Shown here: positions 16,332 through 25,707 of the stretch, in pieces
How the letters are laid out: each line of letters begins with the position of its first letter
Position numbering within the stretch: position 1 is the first letter of the stretch
DNA from: Streptomyces sp. NBC_00091
Lineage (GTDB): Bacteria; Actinomycetota; Actinomycetes; Streptomycetales; Streptomycetaceae
Length of the DNA stretch: 64,000 nucleotides
Reading direction: 5' to 3'
NCBI RefSeq assembly: GCF_026343185.1
Contig: NZ_JAPEMA010000004.1
Location: 248,001-312,000, forward strand
Program-made: the position numbers and the translations under genes
The notes under the pieces: model-generated
Seen by the model: the letters and a program-made list of their open reading frames with translations, nothing else
Databases searched by the model: none
Told to the model about the DNA's origin: nothing

Positions 16332-19300
16332 ATGAAAACCGGCCGCGTGCCCCAGTCCGTGGAACCCGTCGCGGTCGTCGGAGTATCCGCGATCATGCCC
16401 GGCGCCGTCGACGTCCAGGCCTTCTGGCGCGCCGTCGTCGAGGGCCGGGACCTGATGGGCGACGTCCCGCCCGACCGGTGGCTGATCGAGGACCACTTCC
16501 ACCCCGATCCGGCGGCACCCGACAAGACCTACGCCCGGCGCGGCGCCTTCCTGCCCGAGATCGAGATCGACCCGATGGCGCTGGGCATCCCGCCCGTCGC
16601 GCTGGCCGGGACCGACACCGCCCAGCTGCTCGCCCTGGTGGCCGCCGACCGGCTGCTGAAGGGCGCCCGGTTCCTGGAGCGGGCGGACCGCGAGCGGGCC
16701 GGGGTGTTCATCGGCTGCGCCGCGCTACAGCTGCCGACGGAGATGGGAGCCCGCTCCTTCCGCCCGACGTGGCGGCGGGCGCTGCTGGACAGCGGGCTCG
16801 CGGAACCGGAGGCGGAGGCGGTGTGCGAGCGGATCGCGCAGTACCTTCTGCCCTGGCAGACGGAGACGTTCCCCGGGATGCTCGGCAACGTCGTTGCCGG
16901 CCGCATCGCCAAGCGCTTCAACCTCCACGGCACCAGCTTCACCGTCGACGCGGCCTGCGCCAGCTCGCTCGCCGCTCTCTCCGCCGCGGTCGACGACCTC
17001 AGGCTCGGCCGCTCGGACCTGGCCATCACGGGCGGCGTGGACACGCTGACCGACCCGGTCACCTTCGTCTGCTTCAGCAAGACCCCGGCGCTGTCACCCA
17101 CCGGCGACTGCCGGCCGTTCGACGAGGCCGCGGACGGCACCATGCTCGGCGAGGGCGTAGCGCTGTTCGCACTCAAGCGGATGTCGGACGCCGAACGCGA
17201 CGGCGACGACGTGCACGCCGTGATCCGCGGCATCGGCTCGTCCACCGACGGGAACGACGTCTCCGTCTTCGCCCCGTCCCAGCGCGGCCAGGAGCGCGCC
17301 CTGCGACGGGCGTACGCGGCTGCCGGGTACGGCCCGCGCACGGTGGGCCTGGTGGAGGCCCACGGCACCGGCACGCCCATCGGCGACTCCGTCGAGGCCG
17401 CCGCCCTGCGCGCGGTCTTCACCGATCCGGACGCGGGCGGCGAGGAGAGCGCGCGGGCCTGGTGTGCGCTGGGCTCGGTGAAGTCCCAGATCGGCCACGC
17501 CAAGGCAGCCTCCGGCGCGGCCGGGCTGCTCAAGGCGACGCTCGCCCTCAACCATCGGGTGCTGCCCCCGACCATCAAGGTCCAGCGGCCCGACCCCCGC
17601 CTCGAACTCGACGGCAGCCCCTTCTACCTGAACACCGCGACCCGGCCGTGGGTACACACCGCCGACCACCCGCGCCGGGCCGGGGTGTCCGCATTCGGCT
17701 TCGGCGGCGCCAACTTCCATGTGGCACTGGAGGAGTACCGTCCGGCCGACGAAGGCAGCGCCCGGCTCGCGCCACGTCTGCCGGTACGCGGAACCGAGCT
17801 GGTGCCGCTCTCCGGCGACACACCGCAGAGCCTGGTCACCCGCTGCCGCGAGCTGGCCGCCGCCGGCTCGCCCGACGGCCTCGCCGTGGCCGCCCGGCGC
17901 GCCCAGCGGGACTTCCGTGCCACCGACGGAGCACGGCTGTGCGTCGTCGCCGGCGACAGCGCCGAGCTGGCCCGCAAGCTGGAGCAGGCCGCGGAGCGCA
18001 TCACGGCGGAGCCGGCCCTCCCGTTCTCCCTCCCCGCCGGGCTCCACTACGGGCCCGGCCGGCCCGACGCCGGACGGATCGCGTTCCTCTTTCCCGGCCA
18101 GGGGTCACAGCGGGTGGGGATGGGCGCGGACGTTGCCGCCCACTTCCCGCAGGCCCGCGCGGTGTGGGACCGGGTGGGCGCCGACGGGCTGGCCGAAGTC
18201 GTCTTCCCGCCGCCGGCGTTCACCGACGAGGAGCGCGCCGCGCAGACGGCCCGCCTCGCCGACACCCGCTGGGCCCAGCCGGCCATCGCCGCGCACAGCC
18301 TGATGCTGCTGAACCTCCTGGACGCGGCCGGCGTCCGGCCGGACTGCGTGGCCGGGCACAGCTTCGGCGAACTCGTCGCCCTGCACGCCGCCCGCGCCCT
18401 GGACGAGCGGACGGTGATGCGGATCGCCCGCGGGCGCGGCAAGCTCGTCCACGAGCTGACCAGGACCGCGGGCTCGATGCTGGCCCTGGCCGCCCCACCG
18501 GAGGAGGTCCGGCCGCTCCTCCTGGACGAGCGGGGCGAGGCGCAGGCGTGGATCGCCGTGCACAACACACCCCGGCAGGTCGTCGTCGCGGCCGCGGACG
18601 AGGCGATCGACGCCGTGTCCGCCCGCGCCGCGCGGTCCGGCGTGGCAGCCAAGTACCTGAACACCGGTGTCGCCTTCCACAGCCCGCTGGTGTCCTCGGT
18701 ACCAGAGCCGTTGCTGGCGTTCCTGTCCGAACACACCGTGCGTGCACCACTGTTGGACGTCTACGGGAACACCGACGCCGCCCGCTACCCGATCGAGCCC
18801 GAGCAGGTCCGGCGCACCCTGTCCGCACAGGTGGCCGAGCCCGTCCGCTTCTGCGAGATGGTCGAGCGCATGTACGCCGACGGGGTACGGACCTTCGTCG
18901 AAGTCGGTCCCGGCAACACGCTGACCGGCTTCGTCCGGCAGATCCTGGGCGGCCGGCCCCACCGGGCCGTCGCCGTGGACCGGACCGGGCAGCACGGGGT
19001 GCGGAACCTCCACAACGCGCTCGCCGAACTGGCCGCGCTGGGCGTGCCGATCGCCTTCGACGCCCTGTGGGCGGACCACGTCGAGCCGGCATCCGCCCCG
19101 GCGGCGAAGCCGCTCGCCCCGGTCGTCATCACGAGCGCCAACCACGGCCGGCGCTATCCCCCCAACCAGCGGTTCCCCCTGCCCGCCCCGAGGGCCGTCC
19201 TCGCCACAGCGGCGAACAGCCCCACCGTTCAGGCACCGGCGCCGCAGCCGGACGACCGTCTCGCCCACGCCATCGTCGAGTCCCAGCGGCAGACCGCCCG

Positions 19301-21173
19301 GGCTCACGAGGCCTACCTGAACGCGACCCAGAAGTCGATCGAAGCACTGCTCTCCCTCGCCACCACCGGCCAGGTGCCGCCCGCAGGCCCCCCGCCGCCG
19401 ACCGCCCGCCCCGCATGGGACGCCCCCGGCCCGGCCCCGTCCGACGCCGTACTTCCCCGCGCCCGCACCGAGACACCGGCACTCCCCGCTCCGGCCGCCG
19501 AGCCGCCGCCCGCAGCCGTGCCCGACTCACCGAGCGACCTGGAGAGCCTGGTGCTGTCCGTGGTGGCCGAGAAGACGGGATATCCGCCGGAGCTGCTCGC
19601 CCCGCACATGGAACTCGAAGCCGACCTCGGCCTCGACTCGATCACACGGACCCAGATCTTCGCGGCCCTGCGTCCTTCGTTCCCCCACCTGGAGGACCTC
19701 AGCCCCGCCATGGTCGGCCCACTGCTGACCTCGCGGACCGTGAGCGAGATCGCTCAGCAGCTCCACGCGCTGGCCACCACCGCGCCCGTCCCGGTGCGAC
19801 CGGCTCTACCGGTCGCCGACCGGCCACGTCGGCGGCTCCTCCAGCTCGAGGCTCGCCCCGCCGTCGGCGAGCCCATGCCGGGCCTGGGCCACGGCCCCCT
19901 GCTCGTCACCCCGGACGGTACCGGCGTGGCCGAGGAGGTGGTGCGCCTGCTCCGGAAGCACGGGGTGACGGCGGAACCCGGCACCACCGTCCCGGCGGAC
20001 GCCAGGGGTGTGCTGTTCCTCGGCGGCCTCGCCGACCTCACCGGGCCCCGGGACGCTCTCGCCGTGCAGCACGACGCCTTCCGCCTCGCCCAGCAGGCCG
20101 CCCCGCTTCTCCGCACCGGTGGCGGCGTCTTCGTCACCGTGCAGGACACCGGTGGCGGCTTCGGCCACACGCATCCCGATCCGGTCCACAGCTGGCTCGG
20201 CGGACTGGCCGCACTCGCCCGGACGGCCGGCCGCGAATGGCCGGCGACGGCCGTCAAGGCCATCGACTGCCGTCGCGGACGGCGCACACCGCACGAGGTG
20301 GCCGGCGCCATCGTCGACGAACTCCTCAGCGGCGGAGCCGAGATGAACATCGCCCTCGACGAGGACGGCACCCGCCGGACGGTCACGCTCGCCGAGCCGA
20401 CCGCTCGGCCCACCGCACCTCCCGTGCTCGACGACTCGTCCGTGATCGTCGTCACCGGCGGCGCCCGGGGCATCACGCACGAGGCCCTGCTGGCCCTCGC
20501 CGAGCGCCACCCCGCGCGCTTCGCGCTCCTCGGACGCACCCCCGCCGGGGACGGCCCCGGCGGCGTCGCGGCGGCACTCGCCGCACTCCGCCGCACCGGC
20601 GCCCAGGTCCGCTACGCCGCGCTCGACATCCGCGATGAACGGGCGCTGCGCAACGAACTGGACCACGTTCGAGAAGAGTGGGGACCGATCACCGGGATCG
20701 TGCACGGCGCAGGCGTCCTCGCGGACGGACGCATCGAGGACAAGAGCCCGGACCAGTTCACCCGGGTCTTCGACACCAAGGTCGGCGGCCTGCACGCCTT
20801 GCTCTCCGAGACCCGGCAGGACCCACTGCGGCTCATCTGCGCGTTCTCGTCCATCGTGGGCTTCACCGGCAACAGCGGCCAATGCGACTACGCGATGGCC
20901 AACGAGACCCTCAACCAGGTGCTGGCCGCCGAACAGGCAGCCCGCCCGGACGCACGCGTCCGAGCGCTGCTGTGGGGTCCGTGGCGCGGCGGAATGGTCA
21001 CGCCGGAACTCCGGGACCTGTTCGGCCTCGCCGGAATCGAGACGATCCCGGTCGACGAGGGCGCTCGCGCCTTCGTCGACGAACTCGGCTTCCCCGCTGA
21101 CGACCCGCGCGTGGTCATCACCGCCGGAGCAGCCGCGGCCCTTCTCGCGGAGGTCCCCCTTGTCTCCCGGTGA
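16332..21173 (+). CDS. Iterative type I PKS/PUFA-synthase-like protein, KS-AT-ACP-KR
   Basis: 1613 aa, ATG with AGGAGCTTC ribosome binding site, 23 nt after PfaD. Domains in order: ketosynthase at about 10-440 with Cys209 in DAACASS, His344 in EAHGTGTP and His389 in IGHAKAA; acyltransferase at about 575-880 with Ser677 in GHSFGE; a long Pro/Ala linker; one ACP at about 1070-1145 with Ser1103 in LGLDSITRT; ketoreductase from about 1370 with TGGARGIT and a C-terminal tail. Order and sequence resemble PfaA, but PfaA has four or more tandem ACPs and here there is only one. No chain-length factor or second KS is present in the operon. All catalytic residues are intact. The product is unknown. Confidence 0.88.
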   Translation: MKTGRVPQSVEPVAVVGVSAIMPGAVDVQAFWRAVVEGRDLMGDVPPDRWLIEDHFHPDPAAPDKTYARRGAFLPEIEIDPMALGIPPVALAGTDTAQLLALVAADRLLKGARFLERADRERAGVFIGCAALQLPTEMGARSFRPTWRRALLDSGLAEPEAEAVCERIAQYLLPWQTETFPGMLGNVVAGRIAKRFNLHGTSFTVDAACASSLAALSAAVDDLRLGRSDLAITGGVDTLTDPVTFVCFSKTPALSPTGDCRPFDEAADGTMLGEGVALFALKRMSDAERDGDDVHAVIRGIGSSTDGNDVSVFAPSQRGQERALRRAYAAAGYGPRTVGLVEAHGTGTPIGDSVEAAALRAVFTDPDAGGEESARAWCALGSVKSQIGHAKAASGAAGLLKATLALNHRVLPPTIKVQRPDPRLELDGSPFYLNTATRPWVHTADHPRRAGVSAFGFGGANFHVALEEYRPADEGSARLAPRLPVRGTELVPLSGDTPQSLVTRCRELAAAGSPDGLAVAARRAQRDFRATDGARLCVVAGDSAELARKLEQAAERITAEPALPFSLPAGLHYGPGRPDAGRIAFLFPGQGSQRVGMGADVAAHFPQARAVWDRVGADGLAEVVFPPPAFTDEERAAQTARLADTRWAQPAIAAHSLMLLNLLDAAGVRPDCVAGHSFGELVALHAARALDERTVMRIARGRGKLVHELTRTAGSMLALAAPPEEVRPLLLDERGEAQAWIAVHNTPRQVVVAAADEAIDAVSARAARSGVAAKYLNTGVAFHSPLVSSVPEPLLAFLSEHTVRAPLLDVYGNTDAARYPIEPEQVRRTLSAQVAEPVRFCEMVERMYADGVRTFVEVGPGNTLTGFVRQILGGRPHRAVAVDRTGQHGVRNLHNALAELAALGVPIAFDALWADHVEPASAPAAKPLAPVVITSANHGRRYPPNQRFPLPAPRAVLATAANSPTVQAPAPQPDDRLAHAIVESQRQTARAHEAYLNATQKSIEALLSLATTGQVPPAGPPPPTARPAWDAPGPAPSDAVLPRARTETPALPAPAAEPPPAAVPDSPSDLESLVLSVVAEKTGYPPELLAPHMELEADLGLDSITRTQIFAALRPSFPHLEDLSPAMVGPLLTSRTVSEIAQQLHALATTAPVPVRPALPVADRPRRRLLQLEARPAVGEPMPGLGHGPLLVTPDGTGVAEEVVRLLRKHGVTAEPGTTVPADARGVLFLGGLADLTGPRDALAVQHDAFRLAQQAAPLLRTGGGVFVTVQDTGGGFGHTHPDPVHSWLGGLAALARTAGREWPATAVKAIDCRRGRRTPHEVAGAIVDELLSGGAEMNIALDEDGTRRTVTLAEPTARPTAPPVLDDSSVIVVTGGARGITHEALLALAERHPARFALLGRTPAGDGPGGVAAALAALRRTGAQVRYAALDIRDERALRNELDHVREEWGPITGIVHGAGVLADGRIEDKSPDQFTRVFDTKVGGLHALLSETRQDPLRLICAFSSIVGFTGNSGQCDYAMANETLNQVLAAEQAARPDARVRALLWGPWRGGMVTPELRDLFGLAGIETIPVDEGARAFVDELGFPADDPRVVITAGAAAALLAEVPLVSR

Positions 21174-22578
21174 CCACAACGGGGCCCAGGTCATGCCCAG
21201 GCCCCCGCGTTCCCACTGGCCGACGGACACCGTCGACCAGGCTCCCGGACCCACCGGAATCCTGGGCGCCGTTCTCGACCAGCACCGACTCGTCGGCACG
21301 CTGCACACCCGGTTCCTCCGGATGCAGGGCGAACTGATCGCCCGACTGGCCGCTCCCCACTCCGGGAACACCGGACCGGCGGCGACAGAGGAGCTGGTGG
21401 CCGACCCGGCCACCGCCCCGTGGCTGCTCGACCACCGCCCGTCCTGGACCGTGCCGACCATGCCGCTGATGTCGATGGCCGACCTCCTCGCCGGCGCCAT
21501 CTCCCGCCACAGCGGCCGCGCCGTGCGCTCACTCGACGAGGTCCAGGTCCGCCGCTGGCTGCCCCTCCCAGGGCCCACCCGGCTCCGGCTCAGCTGCCGA
21601 GGGGAACCGGAACGGCCGACTGCCACCCTGGAACTGTGGTGGGAGGCGGCCGACCCGGCGCTGTCCCGGTTCACGCGGGTCGCCACCGCGACCGCCCGCT
21701 TCGACACCCCCGCGCGCCCTGCCAGATTCGCGGCCCTGGCCGACGCTCGCACCATGCCCTGCCCCTACGAGGACGCGAGGCTCTTCCACGGCCCCGCGTT
21801 CCAGTACCTCACGTCCTGGCGGCTCGGCTCCCGAGGCGCCAGCGGGACCCTGCTCGCCGAGGGCGGCAGCGTGCCGGCCGGCACCCTGCCGCACGGCCTG
21901 CTCGACGGCGCCCTGCACCTCGTCCCGCACGACAGCTTGTGGCAGTGGGACCCCGCGATCGACCGCACCGCCATCGCCTTCCCGCACCGGATCAACGACC
22001 TGACCCTGTTCGAACCGCTGCCGGCCCTCGGCGAGATCCAGGTCGAATCCCGCTACGCCGGCACCCACCGCGACGACCCGCGCCTCGTCTCCGTCGACCT
22101 CCAGATGTGCACCGGCGAAACAGTCCTCGCCGCCTTCCGGCTCACCGTCGTCCTCATCCCGGCCGGCCCGCTCGCCGCCGTACCACCGACGCGTCGCCGC
22201 GCCTACCTGCGCGACCGCGCACCGGTGCCGGAACTGCTGTGCTCCACCACCGACGGCGACGGCGACACGACCGTTCTGCACCGCGACACCATCGAGGCTC
22301 TCGACACCCCACCCGGCACGGCCGCAGCCCTCTACGCCCTCCCGGCCGGAGAACACCCGCGCGACCACATCGCCCGGATCGCGGCCAAGGAACACGTCGC
22401 ACGGCTGATCGATACGCACCCCGCGAACGTCGAACTCGCCCCCGACCTGCGCACCGCCCACCCGGCCGGCCAGCCGGGGCACCGGATCCCGCTCACCGTC
22501 ACGTCCGACGGCCGCACCGCCACCGTTCGCACCGGCCAACACGGAGGAACCGCATGCCAGCGCCCACCATCCTGGTGA
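21160..22578 (+). CDS. Stand-alone dehydratase (double hot-dog) with PPTase-like tail
   Basis: About 472 aa from a TTG at 21160, which has GGAGG 6 nt upstream and overlaps the synthase stop; the next in-frame start is ATG 21193. The central part is a polyketide/fatty acid dehydratase: catalytic His in LLDHRPSW with the proline-rich turn, and catalytic Asp in LPHGLLDGALH about 165 residues later. The last 90 residues contain ARIAAKEHVARLI and ANVELAPD, resembling the KEA motif and following strand of 4'-phosphopantetheinyl transferases, but the usual SxxH is absent. It probably supplies the dehydratase step that the synthase lacks; the tail may be a decayed carrier-protein activator. Confidence 0.7.
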   Translation: MSPGDHNGAQVMPRPPRSHWPTDTVDQAPGPTGILGAVLDQHRLVGTLHTRFLRMQGELIARLAAPHSGNTGPAATEELVADPATAPWLLDHRPSWTVPTMPLMSMADLLAGAISRHSGRAVRSLDEVQVRRWLPLPGPTRLRLSCRGEPERPTATLELWWEAADPALSRFTRVATATARFDTPARPARFAALADARTMPCPYEDARLFHGPAFQYLTSWRLGSRGASGTLLAEGGSVPAGTLPHGLLDGALHLVPHDSLWQWDPAIDRTAIAFPHRINDLTLFEPLPALGEIQVESRYAGTHRDDPRLVSVDLQMCTGETVLAAFRLTVVLIPAGPLAAVPPTRRRAYLRDRAPVPELLCSTTDGDGDTTVLHRDTIEALDTPPGTAAALYALPAGEHPRDHIARIAAKEHVARLIDTHPANVELAPDLRTAHPAGQPGHRIPLTVTSDGRTATVRTGQHGGTACQRPPSW

Positions 22579-23579
22579 CCGGAGCGTCCGGCGTCGTCGG
22601 CTCCGCACTCCTGCGCGCCCTCGACGGCGCACACGCCCGCGTCATCGCCCTGACCCATCACAAGCCCGTCCCCGGACGCCACTTGCGAGGGGACGTCACC
22701 CGGCCATGGCTCGGCCTGCACCCCGACGACTACCGGGAACTGGCCGCCGAGGTCGACGTCGTCGTGCACTGCGCGGCCTCGGTGAACTTCACCGCTTCCC
22801 CCACGCACCTGTACAACGTCAACGTCCGCGGCACCGGCCACGTCCTGTCCTTCACCGCCGACGCCCGGGCGCGCCTGGTCCACACCTCCACCGCATTCAT
22901 CGCCCGGGCCGGCAACGGCTCCAGCATGGACGGCTACGCAGCCTCCAAGGCCACCGGCGAAACCCTGGTCCGAGAGTCCGGGCTGCCCGCCGCCGTCGTC
23001 CGGCTGTCCACCATCACCGGCGACTCCCGAAGCGGCGAGATCGCACGTCATCAGGCCTTCCACCACCTGCTCGGCGCCGCCATGGCCGGCCAGCTGCCCT
23101 TCCTGCCCCACCATCCCGGCACGGCCATCGACTTCGTACCCCAGGACATCGCCGCCGCCGGCCTGGCCGCCCTGGCCCTCACTGATCCACCCCCAGGCGA
23201 CTACTGGATCACCGCAGGCGCCGCCGCCCTCCCGGCCGCCCGCATCCTCGACCTCGCCTACCGGGCGGCCACCGCCCCGGACCGCCGGCGCGGCGACGCC
23301 CCCGAGGTCGACCCGCGGCTCTTCCGCACCCGGCTGCTCGACCCGGCCGTTACCGGGCGCGTCATCACCGCCGTCCTCTCCCGGACTCCCGTCGGCACGC
23401 CGAGCCTGGTCCAGCACGCGGCGAAGTTCATGCTCGCCTTCAACGGCGCGGCCCCCTTCCCCACCTCGCTCGGCACCCTCCCCGGTGGCCCGGCCGCTCC
23501 CACCGCCCACGACCTGGAAGAGGCGCTCAGGGGCACCCTCGCGTACATCCTCGACCAGCCCGAAGGCACCTGGGCCTAG
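22554..23579 (+). CDS. NAD(P)-dependent SDR, thioester-reductase/epimerase-like
   Basis: 341 aa, ATG with GGAGGAACC ribosome binding site, overlapping the dehydratase by 25 nt. It is an extended SDR: TGASGVVGSALLRAL at residues 7-21, VHCAASVNF near 75, and the catalytic Tyr/Lys in YAASK near 126-130 with the upstream HTSTAFI strand. The AASVNF segment and overall layout resemble the reductase domains that release thioester-bound chains as aldehyde or alcohol (NAD_binding_4 type), though sugar epimerases are related. As last gene of the synthase operon it is the best candidate for reductive off-loading; no thioesterase is encoded. Confidence 0.7.
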   Translation: MPAPTILVTGASGVVGSALLRALDGAHARVIALTHHKPVPGRHLRGDVTRPWLGLHPDDYRELAAEVDVVVHCAASVNFTASPTHLYNVNVRGTGHVLSFTADARARLVHTSTAFIARAGNGSSMDGYAASKATGETLVRESGLPAAVVRLSTITGDSRSGEIARHQAFHHLLGAAMAGQLPFLPHHPGTAIDFVPQDIAAAGLAALALTDPPPGDYWITAGAAALPAARILDLAYRAATAPDRRRGDAPEVDPRLFRTRLLDPAVTGRVITAVLSRTPVGTPSLVQHAAKFMLAFNGAAPFPTSLGTLPGGPAAPTAHDLEEALRGTLAYILDQPEGTWA

Positions 23580-23584
23580 GCCCT

Positions 23585-24763
23585 TCATGAGTGGACGGCG
23601 CGGGTCAGGAAGTGGGTGGGGGTGTCCTCGTACGCCTCGAGGTGCCACCCCGTCGACTCCAGGGCGGGGCGGAGGTTGTGCTCGGCGAGGAGGTCGGACG
23701 GGTCCACGGGGCGGCCGTGCCGGGCGGCGCGTTCGGCGCGGCCGGAGGGGTGGAAGAGGAGCAGGACGCCGTCCGGGGCGGTGACGCGGGCCCATTCGCG
23801 CAGGGCGGTGTGCGGGTCCGGGAGGTGGTCGAGGAGGCCGGCGGAGAAGATGCCGTCCACGGACGCGCCTGGCAGCGGGAGTCGGGTGCAGTCGGCCGCC
23901 AGGAGGTGCCCGTGGCCGGTGCGGCCGTGCCGGGCGGCGGCCGTCAGCATGGCCGGGGTGACGTCGATGCCGAGCACCTGTCCCGCCGGCCCGACCTGCG
24001 CGCGCAGGGCGGGCATGGCCCGCCCGGTGCCGCAGCCGAGGTCCACGGCCCGCCTGCCGGGAGCCAGCCGCATGCGGGAGACCGCCGACTCGTAGGCCGG
24101 GGTCTGGTAGGCGAACCGCTCCTCCCAGGCGTCGGCCCGGCGGGTGAAGAAGGCCCGTGTGGCGGTGTGTTCGGCGCGGGCCGTCACGAGCGCGGCGAAC
24201 CGGCCCAGGAGTTCCTCGCCCCAGGGGCCGAGGGCGGGAGCGGTTTCGTCCTGCGGGAGGAAGCGCACGCCCCACGTGCTGGCGCCGATACGGAACGCCT
24301 GCTCCGGGTACCCGTCGCAGGAGGCCAGTACGACCGCCCCGGCGGGCAGTTCCAGGGGGTCGGCTGCCGGACGCAGGCCGGGGGAGGGGCGGCCGGCCCC
24401 GGCGAAGACCGGGTCGGTGCGGGCGGCGGGGGTGAGTTCCACCGTCCGGTCGTCGTCGGCGGGCAGGCGGGGGCCGGAGTACGGGGCCGCGCCCGCGCCT
24501 TCGGCCAGCAGGCGGACGCCGGAGCCCAGGGCCAGTACGGGCACCTCGGCGGCGAGGGCGTCCCGTACCAGGGCCGGGTCGGCCGGTGGCGCGGAGCGGG
24601 GGCCGCCCAGGATGATCAGCCCCTCGACCCCGCTGAGGCCGGGGGACGGGTCCGCGCCGTCCGTGAGCAGGACCGTCCGGGTCGACAGCCCCGCCGAGGC
24701 GAGCAGTCTGCGTACGGTCGGCGGAGTCTCCGCGGAAGCGTGCTGCACGACGACAACGGACAT
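23585..24763 (-). CDS. SAM methyltransferase fused to an inactive class I glutamine-amidotransferase domain
   Basis: 392 aa. Residues 1-190 have the class I glutamine amidotransferase fold pattern (LIILGGPRSAPP, PVLALGSGVRLLA, WGVRFLPQ). In active members the second element reads G-I-C-L-G and the third F-H-P-E. Here the nucleophile position is Gly80, and His and Glu are Leu169 and Gln171, so the whole triad is gone. Residues 235-392 are a class I methyltransferase with VDLGCGTGRAM and GIDVTPAM. The tail-to-tail arrangement with the synthase operon leaves only 5 bp between the stops. It probably uses the first domain for binding only. Substrate unknown. Confidence 0.8.
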   Translation of the reverse strand: MSVVVVQHASAETPPTVRRLLASAGLSTRTVLLTDGADPSPGLSGVEGLIILGGPRSAPPADPALVRDALAAEVPVLALGSGVRLLAEGAGAAPYSGPRLPADDDRTVELTPAARTDPVFAGAGRPSPGLRPAADPLELPAGAVVLASCDGYPEQAFRIGASTWGVRFLPQDETAPALGPWGEELLGRFAALVTARAEHTATRAFFTRRADAWEERFAYQTPAYESAVSRMRLAPGRRAVDLGCGTGRAMPALRAQVGPAGQVLGIDVTPAMLTAAARHGRTGHGHLLAADCTRLPLPGASVDGIFSAGLLDHLPDPHTALREWARVTAPDGVLLLFHPSGRAERAARHGRPVDPSDLLAEHNLRPALESTGWHLEAYEDTPTHFLTRAVHS

Positions 24764-24886
24764 CCATCGCTCCTTAGATTCGAGCCGACCTGGCTATTTC
24801 AGGTGGCATCTACGCAAGGATGCGCCCACGGGGTATGCATATGCCAGACCGTCTCCGTCTGTGGGACGCCGCGTCGCGCGGAGCGG

Positions 24887-25507
24887 TTACGTCGAGGAGG
24901 GCGCGGACTGGGGATCCTTCCCCGTCTCAGCCTGAGTCCGGGCCCGGGCCCGGTCGCGGGACCACGCGCCGGCGCCGACCAGTACGGCCGCCCCGACTCC
25001 GTACAGCGGCAGCCACAGGGTCGTCGTGGCTGCCAGACAGTCGGCGACGGCCTTCCCGCTCTGGTTCTCCTGTGCGTACGCCAGAGCGGCGCTGTCGCGA
25101 TCGGCGAGGCCGCCCAGCGCGGCCCTCGACCGGAGGGCCTCGTACCTGCCCAGCTCCTGACACGCGCTACGCGTGCCCGGCATCGGAAACAGCCACGCCC
25201 AGCGCTGGAGCATGGGGGCCAGCACGATCGCCACGCACAGGCCGACGACCAGCGCGTACGCGACCAGAGCGCGCGCGTACGCGGTCCGGACGCCGGGTGT
25301 CCACGCCGGCCGTCTCTGGAAGGCGAGGATCACCGCGAGGAGCGTCACCCCGATGAACGTGGCGAACCACTGCCAGGAACCCTGCGCCAGCGCGAACGTC
25401 AGTACGGCGGCGAGTCCGATGCCGACGACCCCGGCCTGCCCCGCTGCGTCATGGCCCGCTCCGCCGGATGCCGGCCTTCGGGTTCCTGGGGAACCGGGGT
25501 CGTTCAC
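24887..25507 (-). CDS. Membrane protein of unknown function
   Basis: 206 aa from the GTG at 25507, which has a CAGGAGG ribosome binding site; longer in-frame versions have Arg/Pro-rich sequence with no such signal. Three or four TM helices are visible: VVGIGLAAVLTFALA, the following FIGVTLLAVILAF, ALVAYALVVGLCVAIVLA and, near the C-terminus, TLWLPLYGVGAAVLVGAGAW. A soluble loop of about 50 residues with two Cys (SACQELG and VADCLAA) sits between helices 3 and 4 and may form a disulfide outside. I do not recognise the family. It is divergent from the ABC exporter at 25708. Confidence 0.65.
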   Translation of the reverse strand: MNDPGSPGTRRPASGGAGHDAAGQAGVVGIGLAAVLTFALAQGSWQWFATFIGVTLLAVILAFQRRPAWTPGVRTAYARALVAYALVVGLCVAIVLAPMLQRWAWLFPMPGTRSACQELGRYEALRSRAALGGLADRDSAALAYAQENQSGKAVADCLAATTTLWLPLYGVGAAVLVGAGAWSRDRARARTQAETGKDPQSAPSST

Positions 25508-25707
25508 AGGCCCCTCCTGCGGGGTCACGGGCACACCAGCATCCTCCGCACCGCGCCGAGGGCCCCGGCGCCGTGCCGGACGAGGTCTTCGGCCGTTCCC
25601 CCCGGCCACCCGTTCGGCGGAGGAACCGGGAAAAGACTTGGACCGCGCGGGCGGCCCTGCGGGACACTGCGATCCCGGGTCCGAAGGTCCAACATCACAG
25701 GGTTGGT

